Below are positions 8,788 through 17,820 of a stretch of 64,000 bases of DNA, in pieces. The notes beneath the pieces were generated by a model that did no database searches, was not told the origin of the DNA, and saw only the letters and a list, made by a program, of their open reading frames with translations. The translations under genes were made by a program, and so were the position numbers. This DNA comes from Peribacillus sp. ACCC06369 (lineage in GTDB: Bacteria; Bacillota; Bacilli; Bacillales; DSM-1321). Positions within the stretch are counted from its first letter, which is position 1, and every line of letters begins with the position of its first letter. The stretch is from contig NZ_JAUCEN010000002.1 of assembly GCF_030348945.1 (NCBI RefSeq), positions 5,022,001-5,086,000 of the forward strand, written 5' to 3'.

Positions 8788-10443
8788 GTGAAAAAAATCA
8801 TTCCTGCCATCGTATCAGTCGTCACACTAGGTCTTGTCACTGGATTCCCTGGCCAGAGCCACATCGCCGGGGCAGAAGAATTCACCCCTTATTACGGAAA
8901 TGGTCCAAGCTATATTCAACCTGATAACCTCTCCCACCTTTTCCCTGAACCTAATGTTTCTTTCAACACACCAGCCTTTAAAAATGACAAGATCGCCTTT
9001 ACGAGCCAAGAAGAAATGATTGGTCATATCAAGTCCCTCTCCCATAGAAACAAGAACATCCAAGTCAAGACGATAGGTAAATCCACAGAAGGACGCGACA
9101 TCCCGATGCTTCTTTTCAGCAAGGATTCAAAAAAACTGAATAAGGATTCCCATAAACCATTGATTTGGATTCAAGGTCAGATCCATGGCAATGAACCAGC
9201 TTCAGGTGAATCAGCATTAGTCCTTGCACAATGGCTGGCTGAGGGCAAGCTTGGTGATGTCCTCGATAAAGTGAATGTTGCCATCGTTCCACGCGTGAAT
9301 CCTGATGGTTCTTATTATTTCAAACGATATACCTCCAATGACATGGATGCGAATAGGGACTATTTAAAAGTGGAGTATCCTGAAGTCCAGACGATTCATC
9401 AGACAATCGATGAGTATGAACCTGAGGTCATTCTTGATGTACATGAATATACAGTGAATCCCGCCCCCCTTAAAAAGGTGGGAACAAATGGATCAATCGC
9501 TTCCTATGATTTACTTATCTCCTCGGCCAAGAATTTAAATATTCCCGAACAGCTTCGAAAAGCTTCCGATGAACTGCTTTTACCTAACGTTTTTAAAACA
9601 TTGGAAAAAGAAAAGCTTTCCTATCACGATTACTATACACTGGCTACATCTGATGATGGAGTCCTTACCGCCACAGAAGGAAGCACAGAAGCCCGGATCG
9701 GCCGAAACGCCCTCGGTTTAAAAAATACAATGACCTATTTAATTGAAACAAGGGGAATCAATATCGGCCGTACAGATTTTAAACGACGTGTTTTTGCACA
9801 AGCTACAGCACAGGCAGCATTCATCCAAACGGCAGCCGAACAGGCCAGTAAAGTTAAAAAGGCCGTTAAACAGGCAGAAACTGAAGTCGTGCAAAAAGGG
9901 CGAAAAGCAAATGATAACGATAAAATTGTCATCACCAGCGAAAATAAATTGGTTAAGAATCAAAAATTGACAGTAGTCGATTTAGCGAAAGCTAAAATGG
10001 TCAATGCCTCCATCGATTGGCTGGATTCTACTGACGCCTACCCTACCCTGGTTAGAAATCGTCCGACAGCTTATATCCTTCCACCAGAATATAAAGACAT
10101 CGCCAAGAAACTTCAGGTATTGGGAGTAGAAGTGAAAAAATTAAAAAAACCTATGAAAGTAGCTGTCGAAAGCTATCGGGTCAAAGATTTAAAAGTTTCA
10201 GATGAACTGGAAAGCGGACATTCCACAAGGGAAGTCACGACAACTGTAACTAGCAAAAAACAGGATTTCCCCAAAGGAAGCTATGTATTCGACATGGCCC
10301 AGCCTGATGCCAACTTCATCTCCCTTGCCCTCGAACCTGAAGGCATGGATAGCTATGTGACATTCAATTTCATTCCTGCAGACAAAGGGAAAGAACTCCC
10401 GATTTACCGTTATATGCAACCAACACGCTTACCCACTAAATAA
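8788..10443 (+). CDS. Secreted M14-family zinc carboxypeptidase
   Basis: This 551-residue protein begins at GTG, chosen for its ATAGGAGGAC ribosome site. Residues 1-29 form a Sec signal peptide. The M14 catalytic domain spans about 70-360: zinc ligands His133 and Glu136 (HGNE), His219 (DVHEY), substrate-binding NPDG and NRD motifs, and the general base Glu in LIETRG near residue 325. A C-terminal region of about 190 residues has no domain I recognise. There is no LPXTG or S-layer motif, so the enzyme is probably released. It likely trims peptides or wall-derived peptides outside the cell. It is monocistronic and followed by a terminator. Confidence 0.92.
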   Translation: MKKIIPAIVSVVTLGLVTGFPGQSHIAGAEEFTPYYGNGPSYIQPDNLSHLFPEPNVSFNTPAFKNDKIAFTSQEEMIGHIKSLSHRNKNIQVKTIGKSTEGRDIPMLLFSKDSKKLNKDSHKPLIWIQGQIHGNEPASGESALVLAQWLAEGKLGDVLDKVNVAIVPRVNPDGSYYFKRYTSNDMDANRDYLKVEYPEVQTIHQTIDEYEPEVILDVHEYTVNPAPLKKVGTNGSIASYDLLISSAKNLNIPEQLRKASDELLLPNVFKTLEKEKLSYHDYYTLATSDDGVLTATEGSTEARIGRNALGLKNTMTYLIETRGINIGRTDFKRRVFAQATAQAAFIQTAAEQASKVKKAVKQAETEVVQKGRKANDNDKIVITSENKLVKNQKLTVVDLAKAKMVNASIDWLDSTDAYPTLVRNRPTAYILPPEYKDIAKKLQVLGVEVKKLKKPMKVAVESYRVKDLKVSDELESGHSTREVTTTVTSKKQDFPKGSYVFDMAQPDANFISLALEPEGMDSYVTFNFIPADKGKELPIYRYMQPTRLPTK

Positions 10444-10460
10444 TGCATTTTATCTAAATG

Positions 10461-10494
10461 ACGCTTTGGCAGCTTTCATCGCCAAAGCGTTTTT
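10461..10494 (+). terminator. Rho-independent terminator
   Basis: ACGCTTTGGC pairs perfectly with GCCAAAGCGT around a 10-base loop, followed by a T-run. It ends the carboxypeptidase transcript. Confidence 0.9.
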
Positions 10495-10612
10495 AGTTTC
10501 CATCCTCCTTTATTCATGCTGGGACGAGGCACCTGAAATGATTTCTTGAATGCAGCCACAAGTTTTGAATATACATATAAACGGAAAATGTGTTTTTAAA
10601 GGAGGAACGTCA

Positions 10613-12508
10613 TTGAACCAACATGTACAATTGGAAATCAATCGCCTTGTTCATCGCTTGAAACAAGACCAATCCGCTGATGGTTCGTGGAATTATCCCT
10701 TTGACACTGGGATAACGGCAGATGCCTATATGATTATATTATTGAAAATTTTAGATATGGAAGATGCTCCTCTTATAGAGGCTTTAGTAAATAGAATCGA
10801 AAGCAAGCAAACGGAAAACGGGTCATGGAAACTATTCCACGACGAGAAGGACGGCAATGTTACGGTTACGATCGAGGCTTACTATGGTCTTCTTTTTAGT
10901 GGACTCCGAAATAAGCACGATCCCCAAATGAGGAAAGCCAAACAATTCATTCTTTCCAAGGGTGGAATCAAACAGGCCAAAATGTTAACGAAAATGATGC
11001 TTACAGTCACAGGACAATATCAATGGCCACGCCTATTCCCCATTCCTCTCGAAGTCGTCTTACTGCCTCCGACCTTTTTCGTCAGCATATATGATCTTTC
11101 GGTATATGGGCGGGTCAACATGATTCCATTGCTTTTACTTGGCCATAAAAGATTTCAGATCAAGACCCCGGAAACTCCCAGTCTAAAAGATTTATATCAC
11201 ACAAGGGAGGATCGTTCCGAAGAACATGTGTGGGAGGAGTATCGTACCGAAGAATATCGTTCCTTCTTCTCCAAACTTCAAACAGGTGTCAAAACGTTAA
11301 TTGGGTATCCGGATTATTTGCATTCCTTAGCCTTGGATTCAACGAAAAGGTTTATGCTAGACAGGCTGGAACCGGACGGGACACTGTACAATTATTTCGG
11401 TTCTACCTTTTTTATGATCTTTGCGCTCCTTTCAATTGGTTATTCGAAAAAGGATCCGGTGATTCAAAAGGCCGTTGCCGGTCTGAAGGGGATGGCTTGC
11501 TCCGTTGAAGGCCACACACATATCCAGTTCACAACGCCCCATGTTTGGAATACCTCCTTAATAAGTTACGCCCTTCAAGAAGCGGGCATATCTTCCAAAG
11601 ACCTAACTGTCAAGGCCGCTAATCAGTACTTACTGTCCCGCCAGCATTATATGTATGGAGATTGGCTGATCCATAATCCTAACGCGATTCCAGGCGGCTG
11701 GGGGTTCTCGGATTTGAATACCATGAATCCTGATGTGGATGATACGACTGCCTCACTGCGGGCGCTGGCTAAGCAACTTCAAGCAAAACCCGATAATCGG
11801 GACAGCTGGCAGCGCGGTGTCTCCTTCACGATATCCATGCAAAATGATGATGGTGGATTTCCTGCATTCGAACGGAATAACGACCATAAATGGCTGCACC
11901 TTCTTCCTATAGAGGGTTCCAAATATCTCCTGACCGACCCTTCTACCGCGGATTTAACAGGGAGAACGCTGGAATTCCTAGGGAACTATACAAATATGAA
12001 GAAGCAGGAAGAAGTCAGTAAAAGAGCGGTGGATTGGCTATTGGAGGACCAGAAACGTGATGGATCCTGGTATGGGCGCTGGGGCATCTGCTATCTATAT
12101 GGCACATGGTCTGCACTGACTGGCATGAAGGCCGCAGGACAATCCACTGAACACCCATCCATCCAAAAAGCCCTAACCTGGTTGAAGAAAATTCAAAATA
12201 AAGATGGTGGCTGGGGTGAATCTTGTTACAGTGATATCAAGCAGCGGTATATCCCCCTTGGAGAAAGTACCTTGACACATACAGCTTGGGCTGTGGATGC
12301 GTTGATATCGGCAACCGAAAAGCCGACAGCCGAAATTGAAAAGGGCATTGCCTTCCTCATCCGCGCAGGTCAACAAGAAAACTGGACAAATGATTATCCT
12401 GCAGGCCAGGGAATGGCAGATTTTTTGTATATCCATTATCATAGCTATCGCTATCTTTATCCCCTTTTGGCCTTAAGTCATTACAATAAAAAATTCCTGA
12501 ATGCTTAA
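10613..12508 (+). CDS. sqhC: Squalene-hopene/sporulenol-type terpene cyclase
   Basis: I place the start at TTG 10613 because GGAGG ends 7 bases upstream; an ATG at 10550 lacks a ribosome site. The resulting 631-residue protein matches the length of B. subtilis SqhC. The class II cyclase DxDD-like motif appears as DVDDTTA, with DDTTA at residues 376-380. Several QW-type repeats (for example QNDDGGFPAF, QKRDGSWYGRW, QNKDGGWGESC) build the alpha-alpha barrels. The B. subtilis enzyme cyclises C35 tetraprenyl-beta-curcumene to sporulenol, a spore lipid, so the same role is likely here, on the membrane face. The gene stands alone. Confidence 0.93.
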   Translation: MNQHVQLEINRLVHRLKQDQSADGSWNYPFDTGITADAYMIILLKILDMEDAPLIEALVNRIESKQTENGSWKLFHDEKDGNVTVTIEAYYGLLFSGLRNKHDPQMRKAKQFILSKGGIKQAKMLTKMMLTVTGQYQWPRLFPIPLEVVLLPPTFFVSIYDLSVYGRVNMIPLLLLGHKRFQIKTPETPSLKDLYHTREDRSEEHVWEEYRTEEYRSFFSKLQTGVKTLIGYPDYLHSLALDSTKRFMLDRLEPDGTLYNYFGSTFFMIFALLSIGYSKKDPVIQKAVAGLKGMACSVEGHTHIQFTTPHVWNTSLISYALQEAGISSKDLTVKAANQYLLSRQHYMYGDWLIHNPNAIPGGWGFSDLNTMNPDVDDTTASLRALAKQLQAKPDNRDSWQRGVSFTISMQNDDGGFPAFERNNDHKWLHLLPIEGSKYLLTDPSTADLTGRTLEFLGNYTNMKKQEEVSKRAVDWLLEDQKRDGSWYGRWGICYLYGTWSALTGMKAAGQSTEHPSIQKALTWLKKIQNKDGGWGESCYSDIKQRYIPLGESTLTHTAWAVDALISATEKPTAEIEKGIAFLIRAGQQENWTNDYPAGQGMADFLYIHYHSYRYLYPLLALSHYNKKFLNA

Positions 12509-12547
12509 TCGCCATTTTAGTGTTTTTTTATCATATAAAGGTGAATA

Positions 12548-12742
12548 TGTGGATTACCTGTGGAAAAGAGGTGAATAACAACGAAAAGTTATCCACAATC
12601 CAAGGTTATCCACATTCTTTTATCCGATAAAATGACTAAAAGCAAGTCATCGATAAAAATTGTCCTTATTTTTATAGAATCTTGTTGATTAATTCATTTC
12701 GGATATGTAAAAATGACTTTTTTATGCACCCTTTGTGGATAG
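12548..12742. promoter_or_regulatory. Cluster of DnaA boxes
   Basis: Two exact TTATCCACA boxes lie at 12589-12597 and 12606-12614. Three one-mismatch boxes lie on the opposite strand: 12548-12556 (TGTGGATTA), 12559-12567 (TGTGGAAAA) and 12734-12742 (TGTGGATAG). Four of the five fall within 67 bases between convergent genes. No dnaA or dnaN gene is near, so this is not oriC. It resembles the DnaA-titrating box clusters known in Bacillus. Confidence 0.75.
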
Positions 12743-12763
12743 TTTGGGGATGAATGATCACTA

Positions 12764-13246
12764 TTACGTAAATACTGTATCCAGTTTATCACTATAGAAT
12801 TCTATGGCCTTCGCATAAGATTGTATTTCTCGATCGTTGGAGGTTTCAGCAATTATTTTCAATAAGGACTCCATTGCAAGATCATGTTGGCCCAAATTAT
12901 AAAATGCCATGGCCCTGAATACCAATAAAGCCTTATCCTCCGGAAACTTAGCCAGTCCGGATTCAAATGTCCGTCTTGATTTTTCATATTCCCCAATGGT
13001 ACGGTAAGTGCTCCCCAGCCCCAGATATGCCCCTTTTGCGTCCTCCTCCGGCAAACCTAATTTGAGGGCAGCTTCATAATGGGACACCGCCTTTACCTCT
13101 AGTCCAAGAATATCCAAACTCCAGGCACACTGATACTGTATGACTGCATCCCCGGGATTTTGCTTTGCCAGATCCATCAATAATTGATTGGATTTTTCAA
13201 ATTCTTTCTTGCCTCTTAATGACAGTGCCATTTCTAAACTATCCAT
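12764..13246 (-). CDS. Tetratricopeptide repeat protein
   Basis: This 160-residue soluble protein is built of about four TPR-like helix pairs, seen as spaced A/G/Y positions (YQCAWSLDILG, YLGLGSTYRTIGEYEKS, LVFRAMAFYNLGQHDLA). Such repeats mediate protein-protein contacts, and the partner is unknown. I prefer the second ATG (13246), because GGAGGA lies 6 bases before it and directly abuts the first. It is single, on the minus strand, convergent with sqhC across the DnaA-box cluster. Confidence 0.85.
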   Translation of the reverse strand: MDSLEMALSLRGKKEFEKSNQLLMDLAKQNPGDAVIQYQCAWSLDILGLEVKAVSHYEAALKLGLPEEDAKGAYLGLGSTYRTIGEYEKSRRTFESGLAKFPEDKALLVFRAMAFYNLGQHDLAMESLLKIIAETSNDREIQSYAKAIEFYSDKLDTVFT

Positions 13247-13388
13247 TGCCATTCCTCCATTGAAAAAGATTCCTAATTCCCCCTATTCGCGATTCCTCTT
13301 TTTAATTCCTTTTTAATGGGCGGAATTTCAAATAGTTTATGCATGATTATTAAGGATGAGGAAGCTTCACTCCCTAACTGTCTTGGCA

Positions 13389-13423
13389 ATAAAAAAAAGG
13401 ATCTGCCACTTGGCAAATCCTTT
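13389..13423 (-). terminator. Terminator after the PepSY gene
   Basis: AAAGGATTTGCC pairs with GGCAGATCCTTT on the minus strand (one G-U pair, 4-base loop), followed by a T-run. It resembles the terminator at 20404-20430 in sequence. Confidence 0.88.
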
Positions 13424-13448
13424 CATACCTTTCAGTTCAAGATATTGA

Positions 13449-13997
13449 TTAATCATCCAACTGGTTTTTCAATACTTTTCCCGTGGTGGCATCTACCACT
13501 ACATCATATTCCTTTTGTCCTTGGCTTATCTCCAACTCGTACACTAGGATGCCATTCTCCGAATCCAGCTCTGCATCAGTCACTTGACCATCCACCTCTT
13601 TCAAGGCAATCTTTTCAGCTTGATCCATGCTGATTTTTGCAGTTTCCACCGCTTGTTGTGTGCTCATATCCTCATCGTCATCGTTTTCCATCTCCTGAGA
13701 AAGAATCTCTCCTTTTTCAGCATCTACGTCTACGTCTTGATAACCTTCTTTCGTTTTAACGGTCATCTCATAGGTCATCGGCTGGTCCCAATCCTTTTCA
13801 AATTGAGTAACTTCCCCGCCTAGTTTTTCTGAAATCATTTTTACAGCCTCGTCCTCGGATAGTGCACCCTTATTGACCGCATATACCGCCGTTCCAGCAG
13901 CACCGCCAAAAAGCAATACTGAGGCTACGGAAACCGTCATGATTACCTTTTTCCTTTGGATGATACCTTCTTTTATCGTACTCCACTGCTTTTTCAT
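13449..13997 (-). CDS. Membrane-anchored PepSY-domain protein (YkoI-like)
   Basis: This 182-residue protein has one transmembrane helix (residues about 17-38) and an extracellular part with two PepSY repeats. The first is at about 45-95 (LSEDEAVKMISEKLGG ... EGYQDVDVDAEKGEI), the second at about 115-180 (AEKIALKEVDGQVTDAEL ... YDVVVDATTGKVLK). PepSY modules inhibit or chaperone extracytoplasmic proteases or act as sensors. It lies just downstream of a two-component system, as ykoI follows ykoGH in B. subtilis, so it is likely an output or accessory of that system (inference). The ribosome site is AAAGGAGGAAT. Confidence 0.88.
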   Translation of the reverse strand: MKKQWSTIKEGIIQRKKVIMTVSVASVLLFGGAAGTAVYAVNKGALSEDEAVKMISEKLGGEVTQFEKDWDQPMTYEMTVKTKEGYQDVDVDAEKGEILSQEMENDDDEDMSTQQAVETAKISMDQAEKIALKEVDGQVTDAELDSENGILVYELEISQGQKEYDVVVDATTGKVLKNQLDD

Positions 13998-14062
13998 GAA
14001 TGAATTCCTCCTTTAATTTGTTACCTTAAGAATAACCATCCTTCATGAAAGGAACATGAACG

Positions 14063-15418
14063 CTAGATTAGAATTTGATGAGAAAGAGTGATAGTAACCA
14101 AAGTCCCCTCTCCCACTTCGCTTTGGATTTCCAATTTACCGCCTAATGACTCAACAAGAGTCCGGGCGATGGAAAGCCCGAGTCCATTGCCTCCCGTTTT
14201 CCGTGCCCTCGATGAATCCACGCGGTAAAAACGTTCAAATACATGCGGGAGATGTTCTGATGATATCCCTGCGCCTTGATCTTTCACACCAATGAAAATT
14301 TCATTAGCCTCCCGTGTTATGATGATCTGTATACCCGATTCACTGTATTTCATGGCATTGTCCAATAGGATGACAAGCACCTGTTCAAGCTTGCTGGAAA
14401 AGGTCGTTGCATATATTTCCTTAAACTCGGATTGTATCTTTATTTCTCGATTCCCTGTCCTTCTAAATGTTTGGGCAATCTGTTCACAAAACGAAATAAG
14501 TTCGATCTTTCCTTCCATATCCACTGAGGGTTCCGTTTGGGAAGCCGACTGGAGCAGATGTTCCGTCAGCTGTTTCATCCGGATGGCTTCATGATGGATT
14601 GCCTCCACCGCCTCTTCCTGAATCGCCTCGTCCTTCATTCCCCAGCGTTTCAATAGAGAAGAGTAGCTTTCAATGACCGTAATCGGTGTTTTCAATTCAT
14701 GTGAAGCATCTGAAAGGAATTGCTGCTGTTGGTTATAATTCCGCTCCAGCCTATCTATCATCCTGTTGAATGACACCCCCATAACCTGAAGCTCGTCCTT
14801 TGATTGGTCTGATAGTGGTATCCGTTTGAATTCTCCACTTGTCTCAATATCCTTCATTGTTCCGCTCATGATCGATATGGGTTTGAGTATTAGATTGGCT
14901 AGCCACTTACCGGCAAGAATGGATAAAAGAATGACAAAAAGGGACGCCCCGCCTAAAACGAGGGCAAGAGTCGATAAATTATCAAGGAGGGTATCCTGCG
15001 GCTGTGTGACCTCGATCATCCCTAACTTCTTCCCTTCTTCGGGATAAGGGTAACGGTAGGTCAATACATAATCCCCGTCAGCTTTGGTGAAATCGAATCC
15101 TTTCTCGGTAATGGCTTTAACCGCCATCCCCTGAAGGTCCTCTTCATCAGTAAACGATTTTACCAATCTCCCATCAGTGCCAAATATCCGCACCATTCCA
15201 TCGTCTGGGGTATACGGCTCCATTAAATCGGAATCACCTGAAATCAAATCTTTCGACAGGATATTTTCTGCAATTAATGAAGCTTGATCTTCAAGCAGGT
15301 CCCGTTCCCTTTCAACCGATATCCAAAGAAAGGCGAGTAAAACGATGATACTCAACAATATAAGCATGACGCTTAAAAAAAGGCTGGAATACGATTGGAT
15401 TTTCGTCCGAATCTTCAT
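14063..15418 (-). CDS. OmpR-partner sensor histidine kinase (YkoH-like)
   Basis: This 451-residue kinase has two transmembrane helices (about 13-35 and 150-172) around an extracellular sensor loop of about 115 residues. A HAMP domain follows (175-228). The HisKA helix carries the phospho-acceptor His240 in SDASHELKTPI, and the HATPase domain has N (LDNAMKYSE), G1 (KDQGAGIS), F and G2 (GGNGLGLSIA) boxes. Its ATG overlaps the stop of the response regulator (ATGA at 15415-15418), so the pair is translationally coupled. The signal is unknown. The downstream PepSY protein points to envelope conditions. Confidence 0.92.
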   Translation of the reverse strand: MKIRTKIQSYSSLFLSVMLILLSIIVLLAFLWISVERERDLLEDQASLIAENILSKDLISGDSDLMEPYTPDDGMVRIFGTDGRLVKSFTDEEDLQGMAVKAITEKGFDFTKADGDYVLTYRYPYPEEGKKLGMIEVTQPQDTLLDNLSTLALVLGGASLFVILLSILAGKWLANLILKPISIMSGTMKDIETSGEFKRIPLSDQSKDELQVMGVSFNRMIDRLERNYNQQQQFLSDASHELKTPITVIESYSSLLKRWGMKDEAIQEEAVEAIHHEAIRMKQLTEHLLQSASQTEPSVDMEGKIELISFCEQIAQTFRRTGNREIKIQSEFKEIYATTFSSKLEQVLVILLDNAMKYSESGIQIIITREANEIFIGVKDQGAGISSEHLPHVFERFYRVDSSRARKTGGNGLGLSIARTLVESLGGKLEIQSEVGEGTLVTITLSHQILI

Positions 15419-16110
15419 ACAGGCTCCTTCAAGCTGTAACCTACCCCGCGGTAAGTATGTATGAGCTGCAAATCAAAGGGGTAATCTATTTTTTTACGTA
15501 AATAACGGATATACACATCAACCACATTCGTATCCCCTGCAAAGTCATATCCCCAAACATGTGTCAGGATTTGATCCCTTGAAAGCACTTGATTCTTATT
15601 TTGCAAAAGATAAACCAGCAAATCGAACTCGCGGGAAGTCAGCTCAATCATTTTGCCTTGCCTGTGAATGTCCCTTGTACCAAGGTTCAATTGAAGATCA
15701 TGGACCTTTAGTTCATCCGCTTCCCCTTCTGATTGGCTTTCCCCTACACTCGTACGAAAACAAGCACGGATCCGTGCCAGCAGCTCTTCGATTTCAAACG
15801 GTTTCGTTACATAATCATTCGCACCATGGTCCAGCCCATTCACCTTGTCTGGCACAGCATCCCTTGCAGTTAGAAGGATGACTGGGGTTGAACCATTCTT
15901 TTTCCGGTAACGCCTAAGTACTTCTATGCCATTCAACTCGGGCAGCATCACATCCAATAAGATTAAATCCCACTCTTCGGCTTCTGCCCTTTCCAGACCT
16001 GTCTTTCCGGTAAAAGCCGATTCGGTTAGATAACCCTCATGATTAAGTTCCAGCTGGAGGACCCTCGCGATTTTTTCTTCATCTTCTATTATTAAAATCC
16101 TTTTATTCAT
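15415..16110 (-). CDS. OmpR-family response regulator (YkoG-like)
   Basis: Start at ATG 16110, which has AGGTGGT upstream; an earlier in-frame GTG falls inside that ribosome site. The 231-residue protein has an N-terminal receiver domain with phospho-acceptor Asp53 (LLDVMLPELNG), the acidic pocket near IEDEEK, and Lys in TKPF. A C-terminal winged-helix follows, with the typical ending VDVYIRYLRKKID ... TYRGVGYSL. It is the first gene of the RR-kinase-PepSY cluster and should activate or repress it and perhaps other envelope genes. Confidence 0.93.
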   Translation of the reverse strand: MNKRILIIEDEEKIARVLQLELNHEGYLTESAFTGKTGLERAEAEEWDLILLDVMLPELNGIEVLRRYRKKNGSTPVILLTARDAVPDKVNGLDHGANDYVTKPFEIEELLARIRACFRTSVGESQSEGEADELKVHDLQLNLGTRDIHRQGKMIELTSREFDLLVYLLQNKNQVLSRDQILTHVWGYDFAGDTNVVDVYIRYLRKKIDYPFDLQLIHTYRGVGYSLKEPV

Positions 16111-16122
16111 GTTTACCACCAC

Positions 16123-16556
16123 CTACCCCTTAGTGTACTGAAGAAAAATGAAAATATCATGAGAAATTGAGCCGTCCGCAAAAAAACCCCATGAAAAAAC
16201 GACTTTATTTAAAATATCCGGACTAAGGGAATCAAGGCCTATAAAAGACCAAAAAGAAGCGGATGTGAAAAGTAAAGTCCGATAGGTTCGTCATAATCGT
16301 AAGAATTTCCGTATAGCTAAATAATAAATGCCTATATATCAATGGTTAACCATAATAAAAAGACTATGGAATATTTCCATAGTCAATGTTTTGCTTTATA
16401 TGGGATGAACCTCTCACTAGTTTGAAGAAATTTGCGACACTCCTGCCGAATAACTGGCTAGCCGATACCCCACAGACGCTTGCTTTGATGTGGCTTGGCA
16501 GAAAAACGGCGGAAAGGAAGCGGATTTCTGAAAACAACTGGATCGTTTAATAATGA
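16123..16556. other. Intergenic region, one terminator
   Basis: About 430 bases lie between the ykoG-like start and the msrA stop. They hold the msrA-side terminator at 16355-16384. The 16.4-16.55 kb part shows no gene. The stretch next to 16123 should hold the promoter of the two-component operon. Confidence 0.5.
16355..16384 (-). terminator. Minus-strand terminator downstream of msrA
   Basis: A perfect 10-bp stem, GACTATGGAA with TTCCATAGTC, has a 3-base loop and is followed on the minus strand by TTTTTATT. It sits about 170 bases past the msrA stop. Confidence 0.75.
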
Positions 16557-17078
16557 TTATTCAGCAATCCAATGTTGATCAATGAATTCATCGCGTCCTG
16601 ATTTCGCACGGTCCGCTTTATAATCTTCTTTGTTTTTTTTATGGTAGCCTTGATGGTATTCTTCGGCAGGATAAAAAGTTTGGGCCGGAAGGATTTCCGT
16701 TACGATGGGTTTCTGGAACTTCCCGCTGGCTGCTACCTTTTCTTTTGCCTCAAGAGCCAGTTTCTCTTGAACTTCATCATGATAGAAGATGGCTGTTCGA
16801 TACTGGCTTCCCCTGTCATGGAATTGACCACCATCGTCGGTTGGATCGATTTGCTGCCAATATAGTTCCAGCAGTCTTTCATAAGGAAATAACAGAGGGT
16901 CGAAAGTGATTTCAACGACTTCATAATGTCCCGTAGTGCCCGTCTTCACTTCCTCGTAAGTCGGGTTTTCGACCTGTCCTCCTGTATAACCGGATACGAT
17001 TCCCCCAATCCCTGGTTGTTCTTCAAATGGTGTCACCATGCACCAAAAACAGCCTCCAGCAAATGTAGCTTTTTGCAT
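16557..17078 (-). CDS. msrA: Peptide-methionine (S)-S-oxide reductase MsrA
   Basis: This enzyme repairs oxidised methionine (S form) in proteins. The start at ATG 17078 is 9 bases after AAGGAG, and the protein then begins MQKATFAGGCFWC as in the family. Catalytic Cys10 is in GGCFWC. The YTGGQVENPTYEEV, GHYEVVEI and FHDRGSQYRTAIF motifs are all present. Length is 173 residues. No MsrB domain is fused. It is monocistronic in this window. Confidence 0.96.
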   Translation of the reverse strand: MQKATFAGGCFWCMVTPFEEQPGIGGIVSGYTGGQVENPTYEEVKTGTTGHYEVVEITFDPLLFPYERLLELYWQQIDPTDDGGQFHDRGSQYRTAIFYHDEVQEKLALEAKEKVAASGKFQKPIVTEILPAQTFYPAEEYHQGYHKKNKEDYKADRAKSGRDEFIDQHWIAE

Positions 17079-17197
17079 AATGGTCATCTCCTTCCTATAT
17101 GTAATAAAAATTAATATACCATATCCTGATCCCAACACTGTGTTTTTTTGATTTGCGAAGTCGATACACCATTCGCGCCAAACGGGATCACCTTGGA

Positions 17198-17806
17198 TTA
17201 ATCTTTCGACCAGCCCTTTTCCTTGAATCTTACAATAGCTTCAACGCGATTGCTTACCTCCAATTTATCAAGAATGACCGAAATATAATTACGAACCGTT
17301 CCATTGGTCAGATAAAGCTGGCTGGCGATTTCCTTTGTTGTCTTGCCATCTGCAATCAATTCAAGCACTTGGCTCTCTCGTTCAGTCAAAGGGTTTTCTT
17401 CTTCAAAAGCCATATCCACCAGCTCAGGAGCATAAATTCGCCGACCATCCATGATGACACGAATCGAGTTTGCGAGTTCCTCACTTGGACTATCCTTCAG
17501 CAGATATCCACCTACCTCGGCCTTTCTAGCTCTTTCAAAATACCCAGGGCGTGCAAAAGTGGTTAAAATGATGACTTTGCATTGGTGGCCCTGATCCTTG
17601 ATCTCTTCCGCTACATCGAGCCCGGTTTTGACTGGCATTTCAATATCCGTAATGCAGATATCCGGCTTTAAACGATTGACAAGATTCATTGCTTCTTCCC
17701 CATTGCTCGCTTTTCCGACAACTTCCATATCCTCTTCCAAATCAAGGATAGAACCTAGCGCACCAAGCAGCATCCGCTGATCTTCAGCGATTACGATTCG
17801 AATCAA
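17198..17806 (-). CDS. desR: DesR-type response regulator
   Basis: This 202-residue NarL/LuxR-type regulator has its receiver Asp at position 54 (CITDIEMPVKTGL), exactly as in B. subtilis DesR. The FARPGYFERA and LLKDSPSEELAN segments and the C-terminal LuxR helix-turn-helix (TKEIASQLYLTNGTVRNYIS) also match DesR. Phosphorylated DesR activates the desaturase gene when the membrane stiffens. The start is TTG, supported by GGTGGGGGA. It follows desK by 14 bases. Confidence 0.94.
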   Translation of the reverse strand: MIRIVIAEDQRMLLGALGSILDLEEDMEVVGKASNGEEAMNLVNRLKPDICITDIEMPVKTGLDVAEEIKDQGHQCKVIILTTFARPGYFERARKAEVGGYLLKDSPSEELANSIRVIMDGRRIYAPELVDMAFEEENPLTERESQVLELIADGKTTKEIASQLYLTNGTVRNYISVILDKLEVSNRVEAIVRFKEKGWSKD

Positions 17807-17820
17807 TGTTAATCCCCCAC

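Noticed and set aside
12548..12742. DnaA boxes as a chromosomal or island replication origin
   Set aside because: There is no dnaA, dnaN or replication gene beside it and no AT-rich unwinding element stands out. A titration cluster is the better reading.
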